The notes below the pieces were generated by a model. It saw nothing but the letters and a program-made list of their open reading frames with translations, did not search any database and had not been told where the DNA came from. From Saccharomycopsis phalli (taxonomy: Eukaryota; Ascomycota; Saccharomycetes; Ascoideales; Saccharomycopsidaceae), in assembly GCA_020342235.1 (NCBI GenBank), contig CP073219.1, forward strand, positions 868,001-932,000: a stretch of DNA of 64,000 nt, in the 5' to 3' direction. This document shows positions 29,572-40,500 of this stretch, one piece after another. Each line of letters opens with the position of its first letter. The first letter of the stretch is position 1. The position numbers were made by a program, and so were the translations under genes.

Positions 29572-29634
29572 GGCCTACTATATTATAAAAGCATAGATAC
29601 TAATTTACGATACATGACTCATGATCCCGCGTAG

Positions 29635-29845
29635 CCCGGTGACTCATGTAGTCTTTTGAGATGAGATGCGTCCGGGTAATGTCCAGAGGTAGCTGTGGGA
29701 GTGATGATTGGGACGCAATGATTTGGACATTGCATGCATCCGGGTAACCATTGATGTGAGAGTGGTGATTGGGACGCAATGATTTCAAAATGAGATGCGT
29801 CCGGGTAACGCATCAATAACCGTGGGAGTGGTGACTGGGGACATA
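29635..29845 (+). repeat. Tandem array carrying TTACCCGG-type sites, reaching the SSQ1 start
   Basis: About three units of 65-75 bases read GTGGGAGTGGTGATTGGGAC, then CAATGATT, then GAGATGCGTCCGGGTAA. CCGGGTAA occurs at 29672-29679, 29740-29747 and 29801-29808. The last unit's ATGATT is the ATG at 29846, so the array runs right up to the coding region. Confidence 0.75.
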
Positions 29846-31750
29846 ATGATTCGGGTGATACATGGGGGAATGCGACTTGGAATCGCGGCCAGGAGATATT
29901 CGAGCCGGCTGGCGGTGATTGGCATTGATCTTGGTACGACAAACTCGGCAGTGGCACTAGTTGAAGGGAAGGACGCGCGAATAATCGAGAACGAAGACGG
30001 CAAGCGCACCACGCCGTCGGTTGTGGCGTTTTCCAAGGACGGGCGGGTTTTGGTCGGCGAGGCGGCGCGGCGTCAGGCGGTGGTGAACCCAGGGAACACG
30101 TTTTTTGCGACCAAACGGCTCATTGGCCGGCGGTTCGAGGACCAGGAGGTCCAGCGCGACTTGAAGAACGTGCCATACAAAATCGTGCCGAGCAGCAACG
30201 GAGACGCGTGGGTTGAGACGCGCGGCGGGAAGGCGTATTCGCCGACGCAGATCGGCGCGTATGTCTTGGAAAAGCTCAAGACGCTCGCCGAGAGCCATGT
30301 GGGACAACCGGTGGAAAACGCGGTGGTGACGGTTCCTGCGTACTTCAACGACGCGCAGCGGTCGGAGACAAAGACCGCCGGCTCGTTGGCCGGATTGACC
30401 GTGCTCCGGGTAGTCAACGAGCCAACAGCAGCCGCATTGGCCTACGGCTTGAGCAGCAAAAAGTCCGGCTTGATTGCGGTCTATGACTTGGGTGGAGGCA
30501 CTTTTGACATCTCGGTGTTGCACATTGATAGCGGGGTGTTTGAGGTGCTAGTCACCAACGGCGACACCCATTTGGGCGGGACCGATTTTGACCTGTTGTT
30601 GGTAAACAAGGTCGTCGAGCATTTCAAGACCACCAGCGGAGTTGATTTGTACGAGCAGGGCGACATGGCCGTGTTGCTGCGGCTCAGAGAGGCGTGCGAG
30701 GCCGCCAAGATCGAGTTGTCTCACGTTCAGGAAACATCCATCCGGATCCCGTTTGTCCACGGGCAGAAACACTTGGAGTATCCCTTGACCGAGACCCAGT
30801 TGGACACAATGTCCGAGGACTTGATCCTGCGCACAGTGGCACCGGTGCACAAGGCCTTGAAGGATGCGGAGATCGAGCCGCGGGAAATCGACGAGGTGAT
30901 TCTTGTTGGCGGCATGACCCGCATGCCCAAGATCCGCGAGACGGTCGCCCTGCTCTTTGGCAGAAAGCCCAACACCCTGGTGAACCCTGACGAGGCAGTG
31001 GCTCTTGGAGCAGCAATCCAGGGCGCCGTGTTGTCTGGCGAGATAAAAAACGTGCTCTTGTTGGACGTGACCCCATTGACGTTGGGAATCGAGACATATG
31101 GCGGAATATACTCGCCGCTCATTCCACGGAACACCACCATCCCGTACAAAACCACTCTGACGTTTTCCACTGCCGTCGACGGCCAGACGTCCGTCGATAT
31201 AAGCGTCTACCAAGGCGAGCGGCCCTTGGTCAAGGACAATAAGCTCATTGGCCACTTCAAGTTGAGCAACATCCCAGTGGCTCCAAAGGGCGGGCCGAAG
31301 ATCGAGGTGTCGTTTGACATTGACGCAGATGGCATCATCGAGGTCAAGGCCACAGACCAAGCAACCAACAAAGACGCGTCCATCACCGTCAGCGGCTTAT
31401 CGGGATTGACACAAGAGGAGGTCAGCCGCATGGTGCAAGAAGCCGAGCAGAACAAACACGTCGACAAGCAACGCCAGGCAATCCTACAACATGCCAACAA
31501 CGCTTCACTTATTGTCACCGATGCAAAAGATGCGTTGGGAAAGTACGGGCTGTTCATCACAGATCACAACCTTGCGTCAGGGCCCATGGAAAACGCGTTA
31601 CATGACTGTGACGTGTTGGTGAACAAAATAAGACAAGAGGGTATAACCGATGGCAGTGTGGTCGCCGATCTCAAGCAAAAAACCGACACCATCCAGGCTG
31701 AAAGCGTCAAGTTGTTTTCTCAAATTGCAAAGCTACAGCTGGGCAAATGA
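29846..31750 (+). CDS. SSQ1: Mitochondrial Hsp70 specialised for Fe-S cluster biogenesis
   Basis: Ssq1 works with Jac1 to release Fe-S clusters from the Isu1 scaffold in the mitochondrial matrix. The nucleotide-binding domain starts IGIDLGTTNSAVA and has DLGGGTFDISVL and VGGMTRMPKI. The substrate domain and a short C-terminal lid end in QLGK without the long tail of Ssc1. GEIKNVLLLDVTPLTLGIET and SPLIPRNTTIPYK fit Ssq1 better than Ssc1. The frame opens at 29795, but that ATG is inside an upstream repeat. ATGs at 29846 and 29870 give presequences (MIRVIHGGMRLGIAARRYSS or MRLGIAARRYSS) that look mitochondrial. CTG codons at 30827, 30950 and 30977 sit where homologues have Lys/Asn, Lys/Asp and Ala/Ser, supporting CUG as serine. 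Confidence 0.92.
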   Translation: MIRVIHGGMRLGIAARRYSSRLAVIGIDLGTTNSAVALVEGKDARIIENEDGKRTTPSVVAFSKDGRVLVGEAARRQAVVNPGNTFFATKRLIGRRFEDQEVQRDLKNVPYKIVPSSNGDAWVETRGGKAYSPTQIGAYVLEKLKTLAESHVGQPVENAVVTVPAYFNDAQRSETKTAGSLAGLTVLRVVNEPTAAALAYGLSSKKSGLIAVYDLGGGTFDISVLHIDSGVFEVLVTNGDTHLGGTDFDLLLVNKVVEHFKTTSGVDLYEQGDMAVLLRLREACEAAKIELSHVQETSIRIPFVHGQKHLEYPLTETQLDTMSEDLILRTVAPVHKALKDAEIEPREIDEVILVGGMTRMPKIRETVALLFGRKPNTLVNPDEAVALGAAIQGAVLSGEIKNVLLLDVTPLTLGIETYGGIYSPLIPRNTTIPYKTTLTFSTAVDGQTSVDISVYQGERPLVKDNKLIGHFKLSNIPVAPKGGPKIEVSFDIDADGIIEVKATDQATNKDASITVSGLSGLTQEEVSRMVQEAEQNKHVDKQRQAILQHANNASLIVTDAKDALGKYGLFITDHNLASGPMENALHDCDVLVNKIRQEGITDGSVVADLKQKTDTIQAESVKLFSQIAKLQLGK

Positions 31751-31843
31751 ACATGTGTTTTGCAATTGCAAATTACAGTTGGGTAAGTTAACATGGGTTT
31801 TTGCAAATTGCAATACTATACCTGGGTAAATGAACATGCGTGT
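31721..31843 (+). repeat. Three-unit tandem repeat crossing the SSQ1 stop codon
   Basis: Three units of about 41 bases start CAAATTGCAAAGCTACAGCT, GCAATTGCAAATTACAGTTG and GCAAATTGCAATACTATACC, and each ends near GAACATG or TAACATG. The first unit includes the last codons of SSQ1 and its TGA; the next two lie in the 3' flank. The array therefore arose by tandem copying of the gene's own end. Confidence 0.88.
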
Positions 31844-31867
31844 ATATAGTGATTATATGTATTTATA

Positions 31868-33496
31868 TCAACTCTCGACCTTCACGTGGTTGTGCCGCCC
31901 ATGCTGTTCCACAGTTATTTTATTATCAACAGCCTCGACATCTTCCTCGTCAAATGCGAGCCACTCAGCAAATCCGTCCGTATACGTCTTTTGCAATTTC
32001 TTCTCAACGTAAAACAAGTTCCGCTGGCCTTTGACCATTTTACGAAACTCGTCGTACTCATCATCTGTCAACAAGCACGAATCAAGCTGCTTCCAGATTT
32101 CAGTCTTGTTGATCGACAACCCAATGAATACAATTTCATTGCGCCGGTCGCCAAATTCGCCTTTCATGTCTTTGTCAATCAACGCTTTCACTTCAGGTGG
32201 ATAGCTTTCGCTGCCAGTGACGTCAAACCACGGAATGCCTCCTTTTAATGTCAACATTGCACCAGCAGATGACCATTCTCCACGAATAATATGACGCGAT
32301 GCTAGCCAGAAGAATCCCTTTGATCTGAGCAATGGGCCGAAGACGGATTGCTTTTTATTCTGCAATACTTCAGTCTCTGGAGTATCCTCCAATTCTAAAT
32401 CGCTGTCCTCTTCTCCTTCTTCTCCTTCTTCTCCTTCTTCTCCTTCTTCTCCTTCTTCTCCTTCTTCTTCTTCCTCCTCCTGTTCCTCCTCCTCAGAGTC
32501 AACTTGCATCTCATCCTCATTGTCAATTCCAGACTGCTCAATTATCACAAACTTATCTCGAATCAATTTGTACAACCGTTCAGGGTGAAATGGCTTTCGA
32601 GCAGTGTACACAAAATTACTGATTCCATACTCCTCCGTCTCTGGCTTAGGCGCAAGCTTTGCCTTGGTCTTGTCGCCATAACCCTCCACCAAAGACATCT
32701 CCTGGATACTCTTAAGCCAACCAGCAGAAGAAGACGCTTTTTCAAAATCAAACAACTTGGTGTTGATGATTTTTTTAATGTCAATCTTGCAATAATCAGA
32801 CTCCAACACTTTGGCCTGTGGGTTTAATGACTTTATAATCTTGTGGACTTTTTGCAACTGACTCTTCGTCACAGTTGACTTTTTATTTACAATTATTACA
32901 TCAGCGAACTCAATCTGGTCCACCATCAAGTCGGTAATGGTTCGCTCGGCCTCATTTTGTCCCGAGTCCCCAAATCTATCAACCAAAAACTCAGTTGTTT
33001 CAAAACAGTCAAGAAACGTAAATGCATCAACCACAGTAACACAAGTGTCTAGTTTCGTCAACTGCTGCAAGCCGCCCATTTCGATAATCTCCTTCAAAAG
33101 AATCTTTTCCTTTTTATCCAATTCCTCACCAGACTCAAGAAGCATTTCCGTAAACTCGGTCGTGAATGTTTCTGCAACTTGCATCGGCTCAGAGATTCCC
33201 GTGGACTCAATCACAATATACTGGAATCCACCGTTCTTTGCCAATGAGACTAGCTCATCTAACAAGTCACCTCTAAGTGTGCAACAAATGCATCCGTTTT
33301 GTAACTGAATGAGTTTCTCCTCCTTCTTGGTGACTTTATGGTCTTGGATCATAGCTGCGTCAATGTTGAGAACCGACATATCATTAATGATGACTGCAAC
33401 TTTAAGACCATGGTTTCCAGTAAGGATGTTTTCCAATAGTGTGGTTTTTCCTGAACCCAAAAAGCCAGAGAGGAGTGTGATGGGGATTGGTGACAT
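31868..33496 (-). CDS. COG0523 (CobW/ZNG1-like) GTPase, putative metal chaperone
   Basis: G3E-family GTPases deliver metals (zinc, cobalt) to client proteins; the eukaryotic ZNG1 loads methionine aminopeptidase. The protein has 542 residues. The P-loop is GFLGSGKTTLLENIL near residue 11, the metal-binding CICC is at 69-72 in QLQNGCICCTLRGDLL, then ESTGISEPMQVAE and a NKKS guanine motif. A CobW C-terminal domain contains RPFHPERLYKLI and SKGFFWLASR. Between them is a long Glu/Gly acidic insert coded by a simple repeat, which lengthens it beyond the usual 400 or so residues. The C-terminus has a His-rich HGRHNHV. No zinc-responsive site was recognised upstream, and substrate is unknown. Confidence 0.88.
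   Translation of the reverse strand: MSPIPITLLSGFLGSGKTTLLENILTGNHGLKVAVIINDMSVLNIDAAMIQDHKVTKKEEKLIQLQNGCICCTLRGDLLDELVSLAKNGGFQYIVIESTGISEPMQVAETFTTEFTEMLLESGEELDKKEKILLKEIIEMGGLQQLTKLDTCVTVVDAFTFLDCFETTEFLVDRFGDSGQNEAERTITDLMVDQIEFADVIIVNKKSTVTKSQLQKVHKIIKSLNPQAKVLESDYCKIDIKKIINTKLFDFEKASSSAGWLKSIQEMSLVEGYGDKTKAKLAPKPETEEYGISNFVYTARKPFHPERLYKLIRDKFVIIEQSGIDNEDEMQVDSEEEEQEEEEEEGEEGEEGEEGEEGEEGEEDSDLELEDTPETEVLQNKKQSVFGPLLRSKGFFWLASRHIIRGEWSSAGAMLTLKGGIPWFDVTGSESYPPEVKALIDKDMKGEFGDRRNEIVFIGLSINKTEIWKQLDSCLLTDDEYDEFRKMVKGQRNLFYVEKKLQKTYTDGFAEWLAFDEEDVEAVDNKITVEQHGRHNHVKVES
32404..32500 (-). repeat. In-frame acidic simple repeat within the COG0523 GTPase gene
   Basis: Nine-base units encode Gly-Glu-Glu, flanked by runs of GAA/GAG codons, giving an acidic linker of about 30 residues between the GTPase and CobW C-terminal domains. 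Confidence 0.85.
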
Positions 33497-35704
33497 TTCT
33501 ACGGAGCTTCAACCAGTGATGCCATGCGATTTTATATGAAACTAGAAAATATACCATACGAGTTATAGGATATTAGTAAAATATTTGATGAATAATATAG
33601 AAGATTCTATTGGCTGGTTTCGGCACTAGTAACGAGTTTTTAGACCCTGCGAGTTACAGTAACCAATAAGGTGCAAATCAATTGTAATACGAGATTCGGT
33701 ACATGCAATGGTAAAGAGAGATCAAGTACAGTCGACTATGAAGATCAATTGATCATAATCAATTGTAATAAAGGATTAAATACCCAACTCGACTCTTGGT
33801 AGTAGAACTTTAACCACTCTTGAAAATATTGAACATGTTGAATAATCTTACCTCGTTTCACTTGTAACCAGAATACGGGTGGCTTAGATAGTTGAAGCAT
33901 ATTTTTCTTGAGAAAGTCGATCTATTTATAATTACTTGAATAGGATGGTTCTTATTATGGCTCTGTTGATACCTCGATAGTCAGTGCATAACTAGTCATG
34001 TGTCATGTTATAAATAGGTAACTGCAGCATAGTAACTCGAATACTAGTTGATCTAATAGCTAAAATATATTCGCTTGACTATTAATATTTGAAAATGAAA
34101 TGAATTAACCTTTGATATATAATATATTGGTATTTTCTCTGGTTTTGTAATATGGCTGTTTCTGGAAGAAATAACGTATAATGGATAAAAAGAAAGTACA
34201 ATTAATAAAAGACATACACGATTTCCGAAAAGATACGGAAATTGTAAGGCAAGGAGAGAATAGGAAAATAAGGAATTAGTGTAGCTATTAAGAAGAAGTG
34301 TGGCGTCTTTTTATTGCAGTAAAAATGTTATCAATGAGCTATGAAGTGCATGATAGCATGGTAGGTGATTAACTAATATACGGACGGTTATTATTATAGT
34401 CGAAACTGGGTCATAAGGCTTGGCACTCCGTATATAAGAGGGACAAGTTCTACTGAAATGGCAAATATTAACAGAGTCGATCAACTAGTTACCATTGACT
34501 AGTTTCCCGACTAATCTAATTATTCAATTTCATAGGAATAATGAAATAATATAGAGTTTAAAATTTACACTTATTACCGTGGCTATTCTGAGTGAACAAA
34601 TAAACTCAAACAGATTTTCATCTAGGTAGTAAGAAATGATTCACATGGAAAAAGCTGTTATTGTCCAAGATGAAAAGAAGTATGGAAATAAAAATAGAAA
34701 GTCAGAGATTCAGTCTTGTTTAATAAATTGGAAGTTACTCTATCACACAATTACAGACATTGTCTCCCGGACAGAGGGTTACCCAGTACAGTTTCCTGTA
34801 CGTGCGGCACAAAAACTCTTAATTTACCATTGAAATCCATTTCCATTTACCATTCATTGACAATTTTGTCTACATTTACCATGAGCCATAATGTTTGTCC
34901 ATGCCAGCCTTTTAAAGTTTGAAGTCCGGGAAAATTGCTGCAGCTGATAAAAAAAAAGGGTCTTGACTGGTGCAAGGGTACACGGCTGAAAATTAATTAA
35001 TCAAAGCAAAATTACTGAATGTGCAATTTCTCTTGCAAATATACTGGTGATATCCACAATTTTTCTTGTGGAATCTGGAGAAACGGAATTGCAACAGAAC
35101 GGTTTTTGCCAACCTGTGACATAGTTAGTAACTGCATAAAAATCTCTTGGAATGACACATTGGTCCGTTGGATCTGTAACATTGCCGTGCGGCCAGAGTT
35201 TCAGCCCAAGGGAAAAGCGATTTAAAGGGCCAAAGGAGTGTCTCATATATGGGAAATTAATATAAATTTTCCCGCTTTGTGACTCACATTGCTCACGAAC
35301 CGGTCTTTTCTTGCCATGCCGTTGTGATTCCGAGATATATTCTAGCTTTTTCTTGCAGCTTGTCATGTGCAGTTGCACAAGCTTGCAAGAAACTTCAAAC
35401 ACCGCCATTTGACCCAGATCATGTCGTTTCAAGCCACTGCTCGTATATCATCAAACATTAAATGGAGATGCGCTTCTTCTGCCCATTCACTTTGGTATTA
35501 TATCGTAGCATATTGCACTACACGGAAGACAAATATCGCTCAATTCCAAAAGTGTGGAATGGTGCAATACCAAATGACTGCAACTCATTCAGTGTGTCTC
35601 TCAGTCTGTACATGGTCTAGTTCAACCTTAATTTTCTGACGTGGATTCAATATGCCTATATATACGCATGTTTCCTTTAGGCAAAACGACCATATATTCT
35701 TGCC
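33497..35704. other. Gene-free AT-rich stretch with an LTR relic
   Basis: No convincing gene is seen in this 2.2 kb. At about 34023-34100 a segment (AGCATAGTAACTCGAATACT, AATATATTCGCTTGACTATT) matches the 5' third of the solo LTRs at 25250 and 51317, so it is a decayed copy with unclear 3' end. AT content is high between 33540 and 34700. The last 500 bases are the likely promoter of the MFS gene. Confidence 0.5.
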
Positions 35705-37261
35705 ATGTCTGAGAAACACTCACACGAGTCGGTAGCACAAGAATTATATGACAAGCACCAGGAACTCAATTCCAGATACGCTGATGTTGCGGTTGGGTTT
35801 CTCCATGAGCACGACCACCTAGTACCCGAAATAACTCCCCAGCAAAGCTATGCTTTGAGAAACAAGTTGGTGTTCCGCGTCCTTGGATTGACGTTTCTCA
35901 TCAACTTGTTAATGTACATGGACAAGGCTGCGCTTGGGTACTCGTCCATTTCTGGATTTTGGGAGCACACTGGGTTAGACCAGGACAAGTACAATAACGT
36001 AAACACGATCTTTTATGTTGGCTTTATTGTTGGCCAAGTGCCGGGCACATATCTTATTCTGAAGTACCGTTTGAGCCGGTTGATTCTTACGATTACCGTG
36101 TTTTGGTCCATCATCATCTTCCTCCACTGTGCTGCATACAACTATGCCGGTGTGATTGTGCTTCGCTTTTTCTTGGGTTTCTTTGAGTCGGTGTCGATTC
36201 CAATCTTGACCACGACAAATGGAATGTTTTTCAACCGGCACTTTCGCGAGTTGACCCAGCCAATCTTCTATGTCTCATGCATGATCTCGCCCATCCCAAT
36301 TGGATTCATATCCTTTGGGACTCTCCATGCACACACGACGTTTGGCGACTATAGAATCTTAAACATTATAATCGGCGGCCTCACCCTCCTTCTTGCCGTG
36401 GTTGTGTACTTTTTCTACCCCGACAACCCGATCCAGGCAAAGTTTCTCACCACCGAAGAGAAAATATGGACCATCCGAAGCGTCCAGAGCACATCACACA
36501 TCTCCATCGAACAGAAGGTCTTCAAGGCCAAGCATGCCAAGGAGTGTCTAACCGACTATGTGTCGTGGCTCATTGCCGGGTTCTTTCTTCTCCAGCAGTT
36601 GGCCAACAACTTGTCATATCAGCAGAACCTCTTGTTCACAAACATGGGAGGAATCAGCAACATTGACTCCACCCTTGTGTCGGTTGCTGGTGCTGGGTTT
36701 GCGTTTTTCTGGTCGATTACCGCTTGTCTCTTTCTTTGGGTCTTCCCAAACACAACTTGCCTCACAATCATATGGACCACGCTCCCAGCTCTTGTCGGCT
36801 CCATTGTCGCGGTCTCGTTGCCATGGAGCAACACAATCGGAGAACTTGCGGCAATCAGCTTGGCGTCCCAGTCGTTTGGCGTGGGCTGGATCTGTGCCTT
36901 GGGTCTAGCGCAGACCACTGCTGGTGCATCTTACACCAAGCGAATCACCAGAAACGCACTTATGATGTTTACTTATTCGATTGCCAATATCATATCGCCT
37001 CAGTTGTGGCAGGCTAAAGATGCGCCTCGTTACAAGCCTGCGTGGATCGTTCAGATTGTGCTCAGTTTCTTTACTGCACCAGCACTAATTGGTGTTGTGT
37101 GGTTTATTCTTAGACGACGTAACATCAAGCGAGCAGCAAAGCTAACTGCGGAAAAGGAGGTGGGAGTGGTGAAAGATGCAGATGGTGAAGATATTGTGAT
37201 CAACATTGCTGCCCTTGACTTTACCGATCTCGAGGATGAGACTTTTATATATCCGACGTGA
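35705..37261 (+). CDS. MFS permease of the Dal5/anion:cation symporter family
   Basis: A plasma-membrane proton symporter for a small organic anion; relatives carry allantoate, pantothenate, nicotinate, biotin or thiamine precursors. It has 518 residues and twelve predicted helices. A hydrophilic N-terminus leads into LRNKLVFRVLGLTFLINLLMY, and helices 4-5 contain RFFLGFFESVSIPILTT. YPDNPIQAKFLTTEEK follows helix 6, a hallmark of this family, and the tail ends LDFTDLEDETFIYPT as in Dal5-type proteins. The substrate cannot be told. The end of the coding region overlaps a tandem repeat. Confidence 0.88.
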   Translation: MSEKHSHESVAQELYDKHQELNSRYADVAVGFLHEHDHLVPEITPQQSYALRNKLVFRVLGLTFLINLLMYMDKAALGYSSISGFWEHTGLDQDKYNNVNTIFYVGFIVGQVPGTYLILKYRLSRLILTITVFWSIIIFLHCAAYNYAGVIVLRFFLGFFESVSIPILTTTNGMFFNRHFRELTQPIFYVSCMISPIPIGFISFGTLHAHTTFGDYRILNIIIGGLTLLLAVVVYFFYPDNPIQAKFLTTEEKIWTIRSVQSTSHISIEQKVFKAKHAKECLTDYVSWLIAGFFLLQQLANNLSYQQNLLFTNMGGISNIDSTLVSVAGAGFAFFWSITACLFLWVFPNTTCLTIIWTTLPALVGSIVAVSLPWSNTIGELAAISLASQSFGVGWICALGLAQTTAGASYTKRITRNALMMFTYSIANIISPQLWQAKDAPRYKPAWIVQIVLSFFTAPALIGVVWFILRRRNIKRAAKLTAEKEVGVVKDADGEDIVINIAALDFTDLEDETFIYPT

Positions 37262-37400
37262 GTGTTGTGATATTATATTCTATGCGAGTGTTGTGATAAT
37301 TATATTCAATGTGGGTGTTCATGGTTTTTATTCATCACTGTTCATGATTTTTATCCATCACTGTTCATAATATTCACTATCATGGTCTTTGATTCCAAAT
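37250..37400 (+). repeat. Tandem repeat starting at the MFS gene's stop codon
   Basis: The first unit (CGACGTGAGTGTTGTGATAT) contains the TGA stop. It is followed by CGAGTGTTGTGATAATTATA and then shorter GTTCATGATTTTTATCCATC-type units. Another case where the 3' end of a gene seems to have been copied in tandem, though weaker than at SSQ1. Confidence 0.65.
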
Positions 37401-37519
37401 GTCATTTGGCGACACTCTTAATTCTCACGCATCCTGTTTACATTAATTCCGTCTTCGTGTAATAAGTTATATAATCAATGTACAATATACATTGGCTGAA
37501 CCAACGTATTACTTTTAAA

Positions 37520-40500
37520 TTACTTCTTGTAGGACACCCTCGCATACAGACTTCCCACAGGTTCGCTTTGAAGATAATCACTCGTCACCGTGCCGTCAAT
37601 CTCTATCCAGGGCGACTCGATATTCTCGTGCGCAATATCCTCTTGGTACGATAGATACGCGCTAATAAACGTGTTCCAGTCGGCCTCAGAGGTCCCTGAT
37701 TGCTCGTCGTCGGTCCCCACATAGCGTATGCTTGCCTTTTCCTTGCCATATGCCACCAGAAACAAGTCGCCGTCTCCAAGTACCGACCGTGCATCAGAGA
37801 GATATTGTAGCAAGTCCTTGGTGGAGTGCTGGTCACTATTTTCAAATAGCTGGATAAGCTTGTGCTCCATGGAATCCTCAATCTGCAACTTCTTGATGTA
37901 TTGCACAATGTCGTGGACAACTCGCTGGATGGAGAATAGCTTGTATGCCTTGTTTCTGAACACGTCTCTGAGGATATCCTCAAACAAGGCGATGTCGATG
38001 TCGCCGTCAATGAGCTTTTCGACCAAGACTAGCACCTGCTCGTAGATGTTTTCGTCGGCAATAAGCTGCTGGAGATGCTCCGACTGAGGCTGGACCAACT
38101 GCAACGTCTTGGCAAACGGCACGTCTTTGCGGTTCTTCAACTCTCGTGAGACTTCCAGGCACAATTTCTTGACCTGCTCGAGTCGCTCGCAGAGCACAAA
38201 GATCAACCGGATGAACGCGTAGATCTCGACGTTGAAGAACATTGCTCTGACGTTCAGCGGCTGCGTCAAATCTATGGTCACGTTGCTGTTCACCCCGATC
38301 TTGTACCAGTCGCGTGGCGGCGGAAACGCGTCCTGGAGTTTCTGTTTCTTGGCGACTGGAGCGCGGTTTTCCTCGGGCGGCCGTTTGCTTTTTGAGTTTT
38401 TCTCTAGTTTCTTGCTGGACTTTGGCTCTGGTTTCTTGTCTGGAGCGTTGCCAGACTTTTCCAGCGACTCGCCTGGCTCCTCGACATATGGCGCAAACTT
38501 TTTGACGTCCTGGATGCAGAACAACGCGACAAGAATGCGGTAGAGGAACGCGGTGATGCTGTGCCTGTCATGCTGGGAATACGTGGAGTACGAGCCGACA
38601 AGCCTGGCCACCAAGCGGACGATATCGACGAGAATCGAGTGGTCGGAGATGTCGTATGATAGCTGGCATGGGAGAATCAGAAAGTCTGTGGAGCCTAGTT
38701 TGCGGCGCGCGGTGACTTGTTCGATCTTCAATGCCAGGATCTCGGTGACAAGGGCCTTCAAGGATAAGTGCTTCTTGTCTGTCTGGCGGAAGTTCAAGCC
38801 AAGATGGTCCAACGACTTGAGAAACACGCGCTGCTCCTGTTCGCGCCAGACCTTGTTCCACTCGCGATGTGCGCGTTTCCACTCCTCATCCTTGAGCTTC
38901 AAGCGGGCCAAGACCACGGGAATCGCCACGATCGGCGAGTTCTGGATCGCGTCAATGACCTTCAAGCCCTGCGCGTCGCCATAGACTTTGCGGATGACCT
39001 TCTTGTAGATGGTGTGCGACGTCGCGTGAAGTCCTTCGCGGAGGTTGAAGGACTCCTTTTCCTCGGGCAGCATGGCAAGAATCTGTTTGGCAATGGTCTC
39101 CAACGTCTGGATCGTGCGCACGTTGGCCTCCAAGTAGAAATCGTACTCGTGCCGCTCCTCCTCGATCTTGAAGAGCACTTCCTCGTATTGGTTCTTGCGG
39201 TGCGCCACAAACCCAGAGTCCTCTGATGCCCATGTAGGATGGCCGACCCACTCGTCGTTCAACACCTCCCAGCACATGTCGTCGCGACCCAAACACGGTG
39301 CCCGGGTCTCTTCCTGGGGCAATTTCCGGTACGACGGGCCGCATGCAGGCATCAATGCGTACTCCAAATGCGGTTTCTGCTGCCCGATGTTGCGGATGCT
39401 GCGGATGTCGGTGTCATAGCCGACAAACGCCTTGAACCAATCGAACAAGCTACTCTCGTTGCCAATGAACCCGTGCGCCCGCTCGATCAACGTCGGCTTG
39501 TCGATCGCCTCGTTGGAAAACAAGTTCACGAGCTTCAAGAAGTTGTTGTACACCTCTCCGTTGCCAATGTACTTTTTCACCTTGTTGAAAAACACAATCT
39601 CGCCCTGGTGCTCTGGCGCACGCTGAACAGGCTCCCGTTCGTGTAAATACTCGGCTGATTCCGGGGCTTTGGACGGGAAATTCCCCACGGGAGGAAGCTG
39701 CACCCCATATGCCCTCTGGGGAAACTGCCGGTTGTGTTCGCGCTCAATTTCCGGGAGAAACTGGCGGAAGTCCGCCAAGAGGTCGGGTGCACTGCGGAAC
39801 AACACCGAGATCTGCTGGTATACCTCCTGGATCGGCCGCTGCTCCCTCTGGAACGTCTGGAGAATCTCAATGAAGCTGTTGTAGATCTCCGGCTGCTTGA
39901 TGAACCGGATCTTGATCTTATTCACATAGTTGATGGCGTCGTCCATCTCAATCGGCTCCTGGGGCTTCTTCTCCTCGGGATACACGCTGATGCCCCGGGA
40001 AATTGTACCGGAGGGGGTGGTGATCCGGATCGGAGCCGGGTCGTTGGGGTCCATCGAGTACAGAAGACTGAAATCCGGCGGGAGAAACGTGTTAAACCCT
40101 TGGATGAGCGCAGGATTGTTGCCAAACAACGCAGACACCCGGTCAATCACCCCGGGCGTGTCGATCCGCTGGGTGTTGAAATCCTTCATAATGTCCAAAA
40201 AGTTGTTGTACACCTCGGTGTTGTCCCGGTAGTATCCCTTCACCTGGTCCAAGTACGTCAACGCGTCGTCGATATTGAGTCGCCGAGAGCCCCCTGGCCC
40301 AGCAGCAACTTCCGCAGATTGATTAGGTCCGTAGCTCGGCATTTGTCCCTAGATATTGTTAGTTCCGTCTGTGGGTCCTGGTCGTGTACTTACGTTCTTC
40401 ATGGCACTCCCCGGAAATCCCTCCATTCCAGGGTGTCCTCCGCTGATTGGCGGCAAGTTGTAGTACCCATTGCTAGGTGGTTCTGTTTGTCAGTATATCC

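Noticed and set aside
34636-34833. A 65-codon frame in the gap between the COG0523 GTPase gene and the MFS gene
   Set aside because: Short, AT-rich and low-complexity, with no promoter or family support.
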